DNA of 64,000 nucleotides from positions 27,293-91,292 of the forward strand of contig JAJSLI010000021.1 in NCBI GenBank assembly GCA_021272315.1, in the 5' to 3' direction. Within the stretch, counting starts at the first letter, position 1; each line of letters opens with the position of its first letter. This document shows positions 53,100 through 61,538 of this stretch, in pieces. Origin of the DNA: Methylacidiphilales bacterium. GTDB taxonomy: Bacteria > Verrucomicrobiota > Verrucomicrobiia > Methylacidiphilales > UBA1321. The translations under genes and the position numbers were made by a program. The notes under the pieces were generated by a model. That model was given only the letters and a program-made list of their open reading frames with translations, did no database searches and was not told the DNA's origin.

Positions 53100-54317
53100 T
53101 CAGTTATCCTTTGGGGGAGACGGGTCAGACTCCGCCTTCTTCAATAGAGGCTGAAGGTGTTCGTCGATAAACTGATTCGGAGTCCATCCCTTTGCCATTT
53201 TCTCAACGAAGAAATTGTCTACGGCAGACAGCATTACTTCAGCCGCCTTCCCGATGCCTAACGGCAATACTGCATCCATCATTATGCCGATTCCGGCAAA
53301 AGTAGCCCATCGTGCTGTCTTTCCTGGCAGTCGATCAATGAAATTACCCTTGGATATTTCTTTGTAGTATTCTCGGAGGATGTTTTTGTCGGCATCCTGT
53401 TTTACCAACCAATCTTTGAAACGTCCGGCGGCCATAATGACAGGAACAACTTCTGAAATTGGCACCTTACCCGTGTTAAAGGCTTCACGGATAGCTTTCG
53501 CATCATCAAGGAGCAATTCGGAAAAAAGGTGCCTTTCCATTTCTGACCTTTTTGATCTGGTCATGAGGTGGACGAAGCGAGCTTCAACCAAATCCGCGCC
53601 TATCGGATCAACAGACAACTCGCTAAGTTGACGAGCAGCGAGATATAAGTGACTTTCGGCCACTGAAACGTAGGAAAGCATCAGCGCAGGCGATAGTGAC
53701 GAGTGCTTAGGGCTAACCCGCGTATGGTAGTATCGATTCAAAGCTGCGAAATCGAGATTGGAGTGCACCACGATCCCGTCTGGTGTGCGTTCGGGAGCAA
53801 ATTGTACTTCTCCGGTAAATTCAGGAACAAGACGTCGAAGTATCGTCTTAACTGCCGTTTCAACAAGCGGCTGGTTCGATAGGAGCGGATAGAGGCCGTT
53901 CTTGAAACTGTCATCGAATGTTAATTTTGGTATCAGCTTTTCAAGGCGTAGAGCAATACGTCGTCCTTTGCCCGTCTTCCCTGTCAGTTCTACTGCGAGT
54001 CTTTTCAGCTCTTCCAAAAGAGAATATTGAGGAGAAGCTTCCGCCGAAGATATCATGATCGGCCTGTGAAGGTCATGAGCAGCGTTAGAGTGAATGCCAA
54101 GCATTTCATCGGAAAAGAGAATTACGAGAGACTGTGATTCGAGGAGCCGCTCCAAATTATCTGTCCCGAAAGCTCGGACTAATTGCCGCAGCATCTTTTG
54201 CGTCGCCACTACATAAACCGTCTTATAAAAAAGCAAACATTCGAGAAGATTGCCGATATCAATCGGAGCATCCACATTATCGAGGCTTTGTGCCCTTATC
54301 GTGATGGCTGAAAACAT
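53100..54317 (-). CDS. Uncharacterised protein divergent from trypsin-like protease
   Basis: 405 residues from the ATG at 54315-54317 (AAAAGA upstream); a longer in-frame extension into the protease gene is not protein-like. Mostly helical with a hydrophobic segment (WATFAGIGIMMDAVLPLGIG) near residue 345. N-terminal part contains LLFYKTVYVVATQKML and SLVILFSDEMLGIHSNAA. No known domain recognised. Codon use is less GC-rich than the genome average. Paired head-to-head (86 bp) with a protease. Confidence 0.65.
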   Translation of the reverse strand: MFSAITIRAQSLDNVDAPIDIGNLLECLLFYKTVYVVATQKMLRQLVRAFGTDNLERLLESQSLVILFSDEMLGIHSNAAHDLHRPIMISSAEASPQYSLLEELKRLAVELTGKTGKGRRIALRLEKLIPKLTFDDSFKNGLYPLLSNQPLVETAVKTILRRLVPEFTGEVQFAPERTPDGIVVHSNLDFAALNRYYHTRVSPKHSSLSPALMLSYVSVAESHLYLAARQLSELSVDPIGADLVEARFVHLMTRSKRSEMERHLFSELLLDDAKAIREAFNTGKVPISEVVPVIMAAGRFKDWLVKQDADKNILREYYKEISKGNFIDRLPGKTARWATFAGIGIMMDAVLPLGIGKAAEVMLSAVDNFFVEKMAKGWTPNQFIDEHLQPLLKKAESDPSPPKDN

Positions 54318-54403
54318 TCTTTTGAATGATAAATGCTCCTTTGGGATGTCAAGGGAGGTATTGGCTGTTCTCTTTTTCCCCCTCTGATAAATTATCCGTA
54401 CAC

Positions 54404-55276
54404 ATGGGCGACGGGGAAATACCACCCTTGAGTGAAGTCCCGGAATACACTCCCACGAGTCTTTCCAGTCCGATTTCTCAGTATTGTTTCACACTCCAAG
54501 CTCATCGCGGAGAAAACAGGATCGTGTCGGGCACAGGCGTTGCCATAGCGCCCTATTTGGTCTTAACCGCCGGGCATGTCATAGAGGATTTCGCGCGTCA
54601 GCTATTGGATATGACCCTCGAGGGGTCTACGAGGGTTGCGTTTGAATCGCGGCATAGTTTGCTTGCTGCCCACATTAGACATGATCTCAACTTGGCTAGC
54701 GTTTGGAATGTCACAAAGTATTGGGTTGCTAGATTTACGGACTTAGCTTTGTTGCGATTGACACCGAGAACCACTGAGCAACCCGAGTATGTTTGGCGGT
54801 GTCCGCAATTAAACATGATCCCCCCGCCCATTGGTGCACGAGTTGCATCCTTTGGGTACACGAAATCCCACTCCCGTAGGGATGAGGCCGGTAAGATCAC
54901 TTGGTACGCGGAGGGGATTACTTCCACAGGCTTCGTACAGGAACACCACTGGGAGCGTCGAGACAACGCGATGCTTCCCTTCCCCTGCTATCGGACAAAC
55001 ACCCGAATCGACGGAGGCATGAGCGGCGGTCCCGCCTTCAACAACGATGGCGAACTTGTCGGGGCCTGTAGCTCGGCAATGTCCGAACCTGCGGAAAACG
55101 GCCAGTATACCGCATATGTGGCTGCTCTATGGCCGCTTATGGGGATGAAGATAGATTATCTGACCGAAGGAGAGTTCCTTCCGCTACTCGAATTGGCCAG
55201 ACGTGAAATAATCCACACGAGCAACTTAGACCGAGTCACGATCGACGAGCACGGCATCGTGACAGTTACTGTATAA
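54404..55276 (+). CDS. Trypsin-like serine protease
   Basis: 290 residues from the ATG at 54404. Catalytic triad visible: His in LVLTAGHVIEDF, Asp in RFTDLALLRLTP, Ser in RIDGGMSGGPAFNNDGELVG. No signal peptide, so probably cytoplasmic. Trypsin-like peptidases without export signals often serve in regulatory or conflict systems. Composition less GC-rich than neighbours; located between two families of dispersed repeats, so probably accessory. Confidence 0.82.
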   Translation: MGDGEIPPLSEVPEYTPTSLSSPISQYCFTLQAHRGENRIVSGTGVAIAPYLVLTAGHVIEDFARQLLDMTLEGSTRVAFESRHSLLAAHIRHDLNLASVWNVTKYWVARFTDLALLRLTPRTTEQPEYVWRCPQLNMIPPPIGARVASFGYTKSHSRRDEAGKITWYAEGITSTGFVQEHHWERRDNAMLPFPCYRTNTRIDGGMSGGPAFNNDGELVGACSSAMSEPAENGQYTAYVAALWPLMGMKIDYLTEGEFLPLLELARREIIHTSNLDRVTIDEHGIVTVTV

Positions 55277-55779
55277 TAGGGGAAATAGGGGACAGGCACC
55301 CCGGCTCACTCGGAGCAGGCATCTTTTCAAGCCGTTGCTTTTAAATACCCGCCATCGCGCTTTTCGCGCAGATCGCCAAGACAGCTGGGGCCGGGAAGGG
55401 TTACGGCGTCACCGGGAAAAAGAGGACTGGCACGCAGGCTCACTCGGAGCAGCCATCTTTTCAAGCCTCTGCTCTTAAATCCCCGCTATCGCGCTTTTCG
55501 CGGAGATCGCCAAGCCGTGACAGTTAACGCCAGTCCAGCACAACCAATCCATTGACACGTCCAAAATGGGGTATGCGGCTGAGGGACCACGCTACGCATG
55601 CGTCCCATCTAGCGTAACCGGATGAGGAGCACTCACCCGACGTGGCTTAAAAGTTGAAACCCAAAAAGTCTCGTCAACGACACGCCTTGAGTCAAAATCA
55701 CAGAAGAGCACCCATCCATGCCAAAAACAGTTACCTCAAATTGGAAATCCCAGTTCAAACCCCAAACAAAAGATTACTT
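55277..55779. repeat. Repeat family 2, two direct copies
   Basis: Copies at about 55288-55407 and 55424-55520 share GGACxGGCAC, CTCACTCGGAGCAG, ATCTTTTCAAGCC, CGCGCTTTTCGCG and GATCGCCAAG. CGCGCTTTTCGCG is a small hairpin. A third copy lies at 56353-56470 and a relic at 31126. The rest of the stretch, up to the oxidase-like gene, shows no gene. Confidence 0.65.
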
Positions 55780-56184
55780 ATGACAAAAATACCCCAGGAA
55801 ATACAAGAGTTCATCAAAAGCAAAATGGCATGGGTGGCTACGGCCTCCCCGGATGGCATACCCAATGCCACACCCAAGGGATCCGTTCAGGTGATCGATA
55901 ACGAACACTTGGTTTTCGCCGACCTGTTCTCCCGCAAAACCAGGGAAAACTTGAAAGCAAACCCGAAAGTGGCCGTCACAGTGGTAGATGAAAAGAGCTA
56001 CAAAGGCTATCAGTTGAAAGGTTCCGGGGAATTGCTCACCAGCGGCCCTATCTTTGACCAGGTTGTGGAGCAGTTGAAGAATGCCCCCATGAAACTGCCT
56101 CCGGTGAATTATGTGGTCAAAATCACCGTGGACTCGATTTACGACCAATCCGTGGGGCCCGACGCAGGCAAGAAAATCGCATAA
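55780..56184 (+). CDS. Pyridoxamine 5'-phosphate oxidase-like flavin/haem-binding protein
   Basis: 134 residues from the ATG at 55780; the frame is open upstream, but that part lacks domain character. Beta-barrel PPOX-like pattern: IKSKMAWVATASPDGIPNAT, VFADLFSRKTRENLKANPKVAV, YKGYQLKGSGELLTSGPIF. Such short proteins bind FMN, F420 or haem; cofactor not deducible. Isolated gene between repeats. Confidence 0.8.
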   Translation: MTKIPQEIQEFIKSKMAWVATASPDGIPNATPKGSVQVIDNEHLVFADLFSRKTRENLKANPKVAVTVVDEKSYKGYQLKGSGELLTSGPIFDQVVEQLKNAPMKLPPVNYVVKITVDSIYDQSVGPDAGKKIA

Positions 56185-56196
56185 AGAAACCTTGGC

Positions 56197-56222
56197 AGCC
56201 GCCCCCCGGTCCAGCGGCGGCT
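56197..56222 (+). terminator. Hairpin after the PPOX-like gene
   Basis: AGCCGCC and GGCGGCT form a perfect 7-bp GC-rich stem 12 bases after the stop codon. No T-tract follows. Confidence 0.35.
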
Positions 56223-56352
56223 ACCCTGGACTGCATTTTTCATACAACGCCAGAAGCCCTAAATTGCCGCTGCCACGCAGACAAATAATCGCTCCTTAGC
56301 GCAACAACGCCTTATCTGTGCTTTTCTTGAACATGGGTATCCGTCCCAAATG

Positions 56353-56470
56353 AGAAAAAGGGACTGGCACCCGGAGGTTTCGGTTTTTGCATAAGCCTCT
56401 GCTTTTAAATCCCCGCTAGCGCGCTTTTCGCGCAGGACGCCAAGACAGCGGGGTCGGGCGGCGGTAACGT
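56353..56470 (+). repeat. Repeat family 2, third copy
   Basis: Shares AAGGGACTGGCACC, AAGCCTCTGCTTTTAAATCC, CGCGCTTTTCGCGC and CGCCAAGACAGC with the copies at 55288 and 55424; its first third differs. Followed by GGCGGTAACG. Confidence 0.6.
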
Positions 56471-56608
56471 GCGGCCATGGACGCCCTATCGCCAGAAAGA
56501 TTCGACCAGCCCGCCATCCGCTCGCTTCCAGCGGGCGGGTCTGCCCTCCATCCCAACCCGGAAACGAGCCCAACGCACCATCACTCGGCGACCCAAAAGT
56601 CGCATTGG

Positions 56609-56658
56609 ACGCAACAAGACGCAGCAAGACGCAGCAAGACGCAGCAAGACGCAGCAAA
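56609..56658. repeat. Tandem 10-bp repeat (five units)
   Basis: Unit GCAGCAAGAC is repeated five times without spacer; the first and last units each have changes. Lies 127 bp from the PP2C stop codon in a stretch (56471-56784) with no supported gene. Confidence 0.8.
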
Positions 56659-56784
56659 GCTCCACAAGGCCCCACAAAATTCGCCCCACGACAAAAAAAC
56701 GAGCCAAAATTCAGCCCAATCAAGCCAATTCAAGGCAAATCGCGCTTCATCGCGCCAAGTCCGGGCCCCGTATTCCGTCAACCC

Positions 56785-57627
56785 TCAATCGATTTCAATC
56801 ACCAGCGCGGTGATGTTGTCGCGGCCCGAACGTTCCAGCGCGGCTTCGACCAGCCGCTGGGCCGGAGGCAACTTCTCCTCCGCCGGATCGGGCTGACGCA
56901 GGAACTGATGAAACTGCTCGTCGAAAAGCCCGTCGTTCAGCCCGTCCGTGCAGAGGAGAAAGAGGTCACCCGACTCATAGGCCACGGCTCCCATTTGCGG
57001 TTCCACGAATTGGTTTCCACCCCCGAGCGCCTTTTGCAACATGTGACGCCGCGGATGTACCTTCGCCTCCCGCTCGGTCAGCTTCCCGTTGCGGAAAAGC
57101 CAGCCGACATGGGTATCGTCATGGCTGAGTTGCCGGATGCCCTTTTCTCTCGCGGGCAGGTAATAGATCCGGCTGTCGCCGATATGCCCGAAGTACATCC
57201 AGCCCGGCGTGAACCAGCAGAGGCTCAATGTCGTCTCCATCCCGGCGCATTCCGGGTAGCTTCTCCCCACTTCAGCGAGGTTCCGGTGGATTTCGTCGAA
57301 AAGCTCGATCAGGATATCGGTGAAACCGGATTCCAACCCAAGGGCCGACTGCTTGTAGGAACGGGGCAGCAAATGTGTGATTTTTTCCATGGTGATCCGG
57401 CTGGCAATTTCCCCCGCCTTCGCGCCGCCCATGCCGTCGCTTACCGCGAAGACGAAGTCCGTCGTCGCGGTAAAGGCCTCTCCGATCTTGCCAAGATGAT
57501 GCACCTCAAACGCGTTGAAGATGAGCCCGAGAAAGGAATCTTCATTGTTCGGGCGGACCTTGCCACGGTCTGTCTGCCCCGACCATTTGAGCTGCCGTGG
57601 GGGGGGGACACTACGTGGATGGTCCAT
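56785..57627 (-). CDS. PP2C-family protein serine/threonine phosphatase
   Basis: 280 residues from the ATG at 57625-57627 (a TTG start 15 codons upstream is possible). Metal-binding motifs: GKVRPNNEDSF at the start, VFAVSDGMGGAKAGEIAS, MYFGHIGDSRIYYL, LLCTDGLNDGLFDEQ and the final SGRDNITALVI. The acidic residues for two metal ions are all present. Cytoplasmic. Overlaps the upstream mini-kinase-like gene by 17 bp, so the two are expressed together. Confidence 0.9.
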   Translation of the reverse strand: MDHPRSVPPPRQLKWSGQTDRGKVRPNNEDSFLGLIFNAFEVHHLGKIGEAFTATTDFVFAVSDGMGGAKAGEIASRITMEKITHLLPRSYKQSALGLESGFTDILIELFDEIHRNLAEVGRSYPECAGMETTLSLCWFTPGWMYFGHIGDSRIYYLPAREKGIRQLSHDDTHVGWLFRNGKLTEREAKVHPRRHMLQKALGGGNQFVEPQMGAVAYESGDLFLLCTDGLNDGLFDEQFHQFLRQPDPAEEKLPPAQRLVEAALERSGRDNITALVIEID

Positions 57628-58021
57628 TTTGAGGGGGATTTTCGAATCCGGGCAGGATGGTTGCAAACTCAAAATCGATCAAGCAGAAGCGCCCGTCGGT
57701 TTGCCGGTAGGTCACATTGCGCATTTCCGCGTCCTCGTGCCGCACGCCGTAGGTTTCCAGTTCGGCGAAAAGCTCGCGCGCCCGGGCCTCATCCAGGTGT
57801 TCCACCCGGCTTCCGCAATTTGTCGTCACGATCGCAAGCTTCTGCGGGTCCGAATCGAGCAGTCTGGGCACGAATGGACACTGCCAGGCTTCCAAGTGGC
57901 GCAAAATATTGACTTCATTGGCAAACCGTTCCTCCGCCTTAGGGCCGTGGAAGTACTTGTAGACCTTCCCGTCGTAACTGATCCGGACGGTCGCCCGCAG
58001 GGTGTCTTTCATCACCTCCAT
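57611..58021 (-). CDS. Mini protein-kinase-like protein
   Basis: 136 residues, about half the size of a normal kinase domain. Visible kinase-like elements: a Lys in KVYKYFHGPKAEERFANEV followed by helix C-like NEVNILRHL, a catalytic-loop-like RHEDAEMRNVTY (HxD followed by N) and a metal-loop-like LIDFEFATIL (DFE in place of DFG). No C-terminal substrate-binding lobe and no obvious Gly-rich loop. Translationally coupled to a PP2C phosphatase. Activity not provable; could be a kinase, a small-molecule phosphotransferase or a pseudokinase regulator. Confidence 0.6.
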   Translation of the reverse strand: MEVMKDTLRATVRISYDGKVYKYFHGPKAEERFANEVNILRHLEAWQCPFVPRLLDSDPQKLAIVTTNCGSRVEHLDEARARELFAELETYGVRHEDAEMRNVTYRQTDGRFCLIDFEFATILPGFENPPQNGPST

Positions 58022-58100
58022 AAGGCCCTAACTATGCCCCGCTTGGGGACGGAGGCAACCGCGCCTCTGCGGATCGTGATGGATTTTATTGGACATAAAA

Positions 58101-58118
58101 TTGGCATGATGACTGCTT
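58101..58118 (+). promoter_or_regulatory. Candidate sigma-54 promoter for glutamine synthetase
   Basis: TTGGCATGATGACTGCTT has GG at 58103-58104 and GC at 58115-58116 with the required 10-base spacing, and agrees with the -24/-12 consensus at most positions. It lies 71 bp before the glutamine synthetase ATG. Nitrogen control of this gene by sigma-54 would make sense. Confidence 0.5.
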
Positions 58119-58188
58119 CAAGCCCTCACCCGCCGAAAAATGGAAAAATCGGCATAAACGACCCAACCCAAACACAACCTACAAACAC

Positions 58189-59205
58189 ATGGCGAAGTAT
58201 AAATTGGAATATCTCTGGCTCGACGGTTACAAACCTGTAGCCAGCCTCAGAGGCAAAACTCAAGTTAAGGAATTCAGCAGCTTTCCGAAGCTCGAGGAAT
58301 TGCCTCTTTGGGGATTCGATGGCAGTTCGACTCAGCAGGCTGAAGGCCACAGTTCCGACTGCGTCCTTAAGCCGGTCGCGGTCTATCCCGACTCGACCAA
58401 GAAGAATGGCGTCATTGTGATGAACGAAGTGATGCTGCCCGATGGCTCCGCGCATCCCTCTAACGCACGGGCGACCATCCTCGACGACCCCGGTGCTTGG
58501 TTCGGCTATGAGCAGGAATACTTTCTTTATAAGGAGGGGCGCCCCCTCGGTTTCCCCAAGGAAGGTTATCCGGCTCCGCAGGGTCCCTACTACACCGGCG
58601 TTGGTTACCAATTCGTCGGCGATATCGCCCGTGAGATCGTTGATACCCACCTTGACCTCTGTCTTGATGCCGGCATCAACCACGAAGGCATCAACTCGGA
58701 AGTGGCCAAGGGCCAGTGGGAATTCCAGATCTTCGGCAAAGGCTCCAAGAATGCGGCCGATCAGGTCTGGGTCACCCGCTATCTCCTGTTGCGTCTGTGC
58801 GAAAAGTACGGCGTCGACGTGAACTTCCATTGTAAACCGCTTGGCAACACCGACTGGAACGGCTCGGGCATGCACACGAATTTTTCCACGACCTACATGC
58901 GTGAGGTGGGTGGCAAGGAATACTTCGAAAAGCTGATGGGGGCGTTCGACAAGTACAAGAACGAACACATCGCGGTCTACGGTCCGGACAACCATCTGCG
59001 TCTGACGGGCCTGCATGAGACCCAGTCGATCGACAAGTTCAACTACGGCGTGGGCAATCGCGGCGCCTCGATCCGAGTGCCCCATAGCTTCGTCAACAAC
59101 GGCTACAAGGGTTACTTGGAAGACCGTCGTCCGAATTCCGCCGGCGACCCCTACAAGATCGCCAGCCGGATTCTCCAGACGATCGCTACGGTTCCGACCA
59201 AATAA
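58189..59205 (+). CDS. glnII: Glutamine synthetase, type II (eukaryote-like)
   Basis: 338 residues, the short GSII length rather than the 470 of GSI. YKLEYLWLDGYKPVASLRGKT at the start, WGFDGSSTQQAEGHSSDCVL, AWFGYEQEYFLYKEGRPLGF, NGSGMHTNFSTTYMR and VGNRGASIRVPHSF cover the metal, glutamate and ATP sites. Forms glutamine from glutamate and ammonia. The adenylylation Tyr region of GSI is absent in this type. Followed by a strong terminator, so monocistronic. Confidence 0.95.
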   Translation: MAKYKLEYLWLDGYKPVASLRGKTQVKEFSSFPKLEELPLWGFDGSSTQQAEGHSSDCVLKPVAVYPDSTKKNGVIVMNEVMLPDGSAHPSNARATILDDPGAWFGYEQEYFLYKEGRPLGFPKEGYPAPQGPYYTGVGYQFVGDIAREIVDTHLDLCLDAGINHEGINSEVAKGQWEFQIFGKGSKNAADQVWVTRYLLLRLCEKYGVDVNFHCKPLGNTDWNGSGMHTNFSTTYMREVGGKEYFEKLMGAFDKYKNEHIAVYGPDNHLRLTGLHETQSIDKFNYGVGNRGASIRVPHSFVNNGYKGYLEDRRPNSAGDPYKIASRILQTIATVPTK

Positions 59206-59226
59206 GGAGCAGACGATTCCAAGAGG

Positions 59227-59262
59227 AACGCCGTCCCGCTTTAAGCGGGACGGCGTTTTCTT
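59227..59262 (+). terminator. Strong Rho-independent terminator after glnII
   Basis: AACGCCGTCCCGCT-TTA-AGCGGGACGGCGTT, a perfect 14-bp stem with a three-base loop, followed by TTCTTTTC. Confidence 0.92.
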
Positions 59263-59463
59263 TTCAATCCAATCTTATTTTTCGATCGTTAGATATTATA
59301 TTGTGGATAATTACGTATAATTTTATAGAAATATATCTAAAATCTTAGTGGATGGATGTGAATTTTATAAGCCCACGAGGGTTTAATTTTTATGAGAGAA
59401 AATTTCTTAAAATATGGCGCAATAACCTTGACTCATAAGCGCAGAAGTCCTTCTACTACACCC

Positions 59464-60369
59464 ATGAATACACGGTTCTTCTTCTGCCTTCTGGCTGTCT
59501 CTCTTGTCGCGGTGGGCCGTTCCATGGCCGCCGATCAGGTCGCCACGGTGACCGTAGCCGTCAACGACGTTGATCACGGTTCTTCCCAATCGACCGCCTC
59601 TTCTCCGGCCACGAAGGGAACCAAGATTCACGATGGCGAATATGTCAAGACCGGTGACTCGTCTCGCGCCGAACTCCAGTTCTCCAACAATACGATTTCG
59701 CGTCTCGGCTCCAACACCATCTTCAATTATTCCGCCTCCGCCAATCAGGTGAACCTTGAGTCCGGCACCATCCTCTTCTCCAAGCCCAAGGACGGCCAGA
59801 AACTCAACATCAAGACCGAGGCTGTGACTGCGGCGATCGTGGGCACCACCGGCTTTTTCAATGTTTCTCATCACAACGGCAAAACCTACACCCTCTTCGG
59901 TATTATCGAAGGTCACGCCAATGTCACGGCGGGTGGCAGTGATCCTGTAATTGGACCCGGCGATGCATTCCTCGATATCGACACGCCCGGCCAGCCACCC
60001 CAAATTATTATCTTTAACTTCAATATTAATAAGTTCTGGACGACGTCGAATCTGGTTACGGATTTCTCACAGAACTTGCCTAACGAAAGCTACATCCTCA
60101 CATCGATCCAGCAATACCTTGATAACGTCCATCGCGGATTCATCGTGGACACGAATTTTACTCCTTCCCCCCCCTCCCCTACCCTTGACTTGCCGTACCC
60201 AACCTGGCTCCCCGCCAATGACTCAGCTGGCAACGGGCTTAACGTTTTCAACGCGAGCGGGCTGCATGGGCCTCCCGTCGTGACCACCACCTGTTGCCAT
60301 TGCTGCTGTTGTTGGTGCTGCCGCTGTTGTTGTTGCCGGTGCTGCTGCTACCGTGGGTCGCCCCAATGA
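59464..60369 (+). CDS. FecR-domain secreted protein (frameshifted near the C-terminus)
   Basis: 301 residues as read, from the ATG at 59464 (signal peptide FFFCLLAVSLVAVGRSMA). FecR domain with KGTKIHDGEYVKTGDSSRAEL, GTILFSKPKDGQKLNIKTE and AIVGTTGFFNVSHHNGKTY. After VVTTT the frame runs into a stretch with 15 cysteines in about 20 residues and stops at 60369. In the +1 frame from 60293 the same DNA encodes a hydrophobic Ala/Val segment plus a normal-looking tail ending at 60415, overlapping the next start as ATGA. The Cys tail is therefore most likely a frameshift product. Confidence 0.82.
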   Translation: MNTRFFFCLLAVSLVAVGRSMAADQVATVTVAVNDVDHGSSQSTASSPATKGTKIHDGEYVKTGDSSRAELQFSNNTISRLGSNTIFNYSASANQVNLESGTILFSKPKDGQKLNIKTEAVTAAIVGTTGFFNVSHHNGKTYTLFGIIEGHANVTAGGSDPVIGPGDAFLDIDTPGQPPQIIIFNFNINKFWTTSNLVTDFSQNLPNESYILTSIQQYLDNVHRGFIVDTNFTPSPPSPTLDLPYPTWLPANDSAGNGLNVFNASGLHGPPVVTTTCCHCCCCWCCRCCCCRCCCYRGSPQ

Positions 60370-60415
60370 CCCCTCCATATTAAACACCATCACGATTAAA
60401 CTCGGAATAGAATGA
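60293..60415 (+). other. Probable true C-terminus of the FecR protein in +1 frame
   Basis: 40 codons read VAIAAVVGAAAVVVAGAAA, then TVGRPNDPSILNTITIKLGIE and TGA at 60413-60415. The stop overlaps the ATG of the outer-membrane gene at 60412. Dropping the single T at 60292 joins this segment in frame to ACC ACC ACC of the FecR gene. Confidence 0.65.
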
Positions 60416-61398
60416 AAATTACCACGTCCCTACCCCAAATTTGTCTCGCCGCCGTTCTGACTTTCCTGATCTCGCCCGCTCTGATCGCGCAACAGCCCGC
60501 GGCGGAAACGCTGCAACAGCGGCTGCCCGCGACGCCGGGAGCCGCCCCGCTGTCCAGCCTCCCGTCAGCCATCACCACGAACTCCGATCTGGGCCAGATT
60601 GCCATCGTCCAGCAATTTCCGAAGCCCCCGACGCTGACCTTTTCCACGTCGCAGCAGTTCTTTTACACCGACAATGTTTTCTACACCAACGATCATGAGG
60701 CCACCATCGGCAGCCTCGGTTATCTCGGCAGCTACACCGGCAGCTGGGTCCCCTATTCCTTGCGCGACTGGACTCCGCGCATCAGCGCCCAATGGAATAT
60801 GGTCCGCTACGGCAGCGCCGCGGCGGGTGATTTCGACAACGAAAATATCGCCGTTTCCAGCCAGTATGTCTTCGGCGACGACCGTACCTGGACTTGGACC
60901 ACCTCGGCCACCATCGCCAACTTTACCGATCCCCACAACAACGACCATCAGTTCTACAAGGAAGTGGTCTACGACAATCAGATCAGCAATGTTCAGCATC
61001 CCTTTAAGGACGTCCCCCTCTACTTCATTGCCGCCTACGACATCGCCTATCACCAGGCCAGCCCCGCCATCTTTGACCGCCTCGACAACTCCCTCGACTT
61101 CAGTTGCGCCTACTATCCCGTCCCCGAACTCAGCATCGGGCCGTATGTGCGTCCCTGCGCCCGCACCTATTTCAACAATGGCACGTATTTGATCAATGGC
61201 GACTTCGGCAGCGGCCTTGTCCAGAACGACCGTGACGACTTCAATCTCGCCGTCGGCTTCGATGTCACCTATGCGCCATGCAACTGGTTCTCCATCTCGG
61301 CTGATTTCAACCACGTCGACGATTACTCCAACAATTCTTCTCTCAGTTACAGCGACACCACGCCCGGCCTCACCTTCACCGGAACGATCCGGTTTTAG
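60412..61398 (+). CDS. Outer-membrane beta-barrel protein
   Basis: 328 residues. Signal peptide (ICLAAVLTFLISPALIAQ), then a Pro/Ala-rich linker and a series of alternating beta-strands (LTFSTSQQFFYTDNVFYTND, WTPRISAQWNMVRYG, IAVSSQYVFGDDRTWTW) ending in the terminal phenylalanine signature GLTFTGTIRF. No known porin family recognised. The start overlaps the +1-frame stop of the FecR gene, so the two form one transcript. Confidence 0.82.
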   Translation: MKITTSLPQICLAAVLTFLISPALIAQQPAAETLQQRLPATPGAAPLSSLPSAITTNSDLGQIAIVQQFPKPPTLTFSTSQQFFYTDNVFYTNDHEATIGSLGYLGSYTGSWVPYSLRDWTPRISAQWNMVRYGSAAAGDFDNENIAVSSQYVFGDDRTWTWTTSATIANFTDPHNNDHQFYKEVVYDNQISNVQHPFKDVPLYFIAAYDIAYHQASPAIFDRLDNSLDFSCAYYPVPELSIGPYVRPCARTYFNNGTYLINGDFGSGLVQNDRDDFNLAVGFDVTYAPCNWFSISADFNHVDDYSNNSSLSYSDTTPGLTFTGTIRF

Positions 61399-61436
61399 AG
61401 AAATTCGCTTCAAAATCGACGTTGACCGAGTTGGAA

Positions 61437-61464
61437 TTTTTGTGCAAGGGGGCGCTTGCAAAAA
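61437..61464. terminator. Hairpin between convergent genes
   Basis: TTTTTG-T-GCAAG and CTTGC-AAAAA pair around GGGGCG between the barrel gene and the cyclase gene. The T/A ends extend the stem, giving a bidirectional terminator-like structure without a free T-tract. Confidence 0.5.
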
Positions 61465-61538
61465 CACATGCGGCGCCCGCCAGTGTCTTATGAGCGCAGC
61501 ATGATTGCCGTCTGCATGGACCTGCCCGTCCGCGGCGC

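Noticed and set aside
56609..56658. CRISPR array
   Set aside because: Units are 10 bp with no spacers and no cas genes nearby.
60290..60369. Metallothionein-like Cys-rich domain on the FecR protein
   Set aside because: The +1 frame gives a much more protein-like tail with a stop coupled to the next gene, so the Cys run is better explained by a frameshift.
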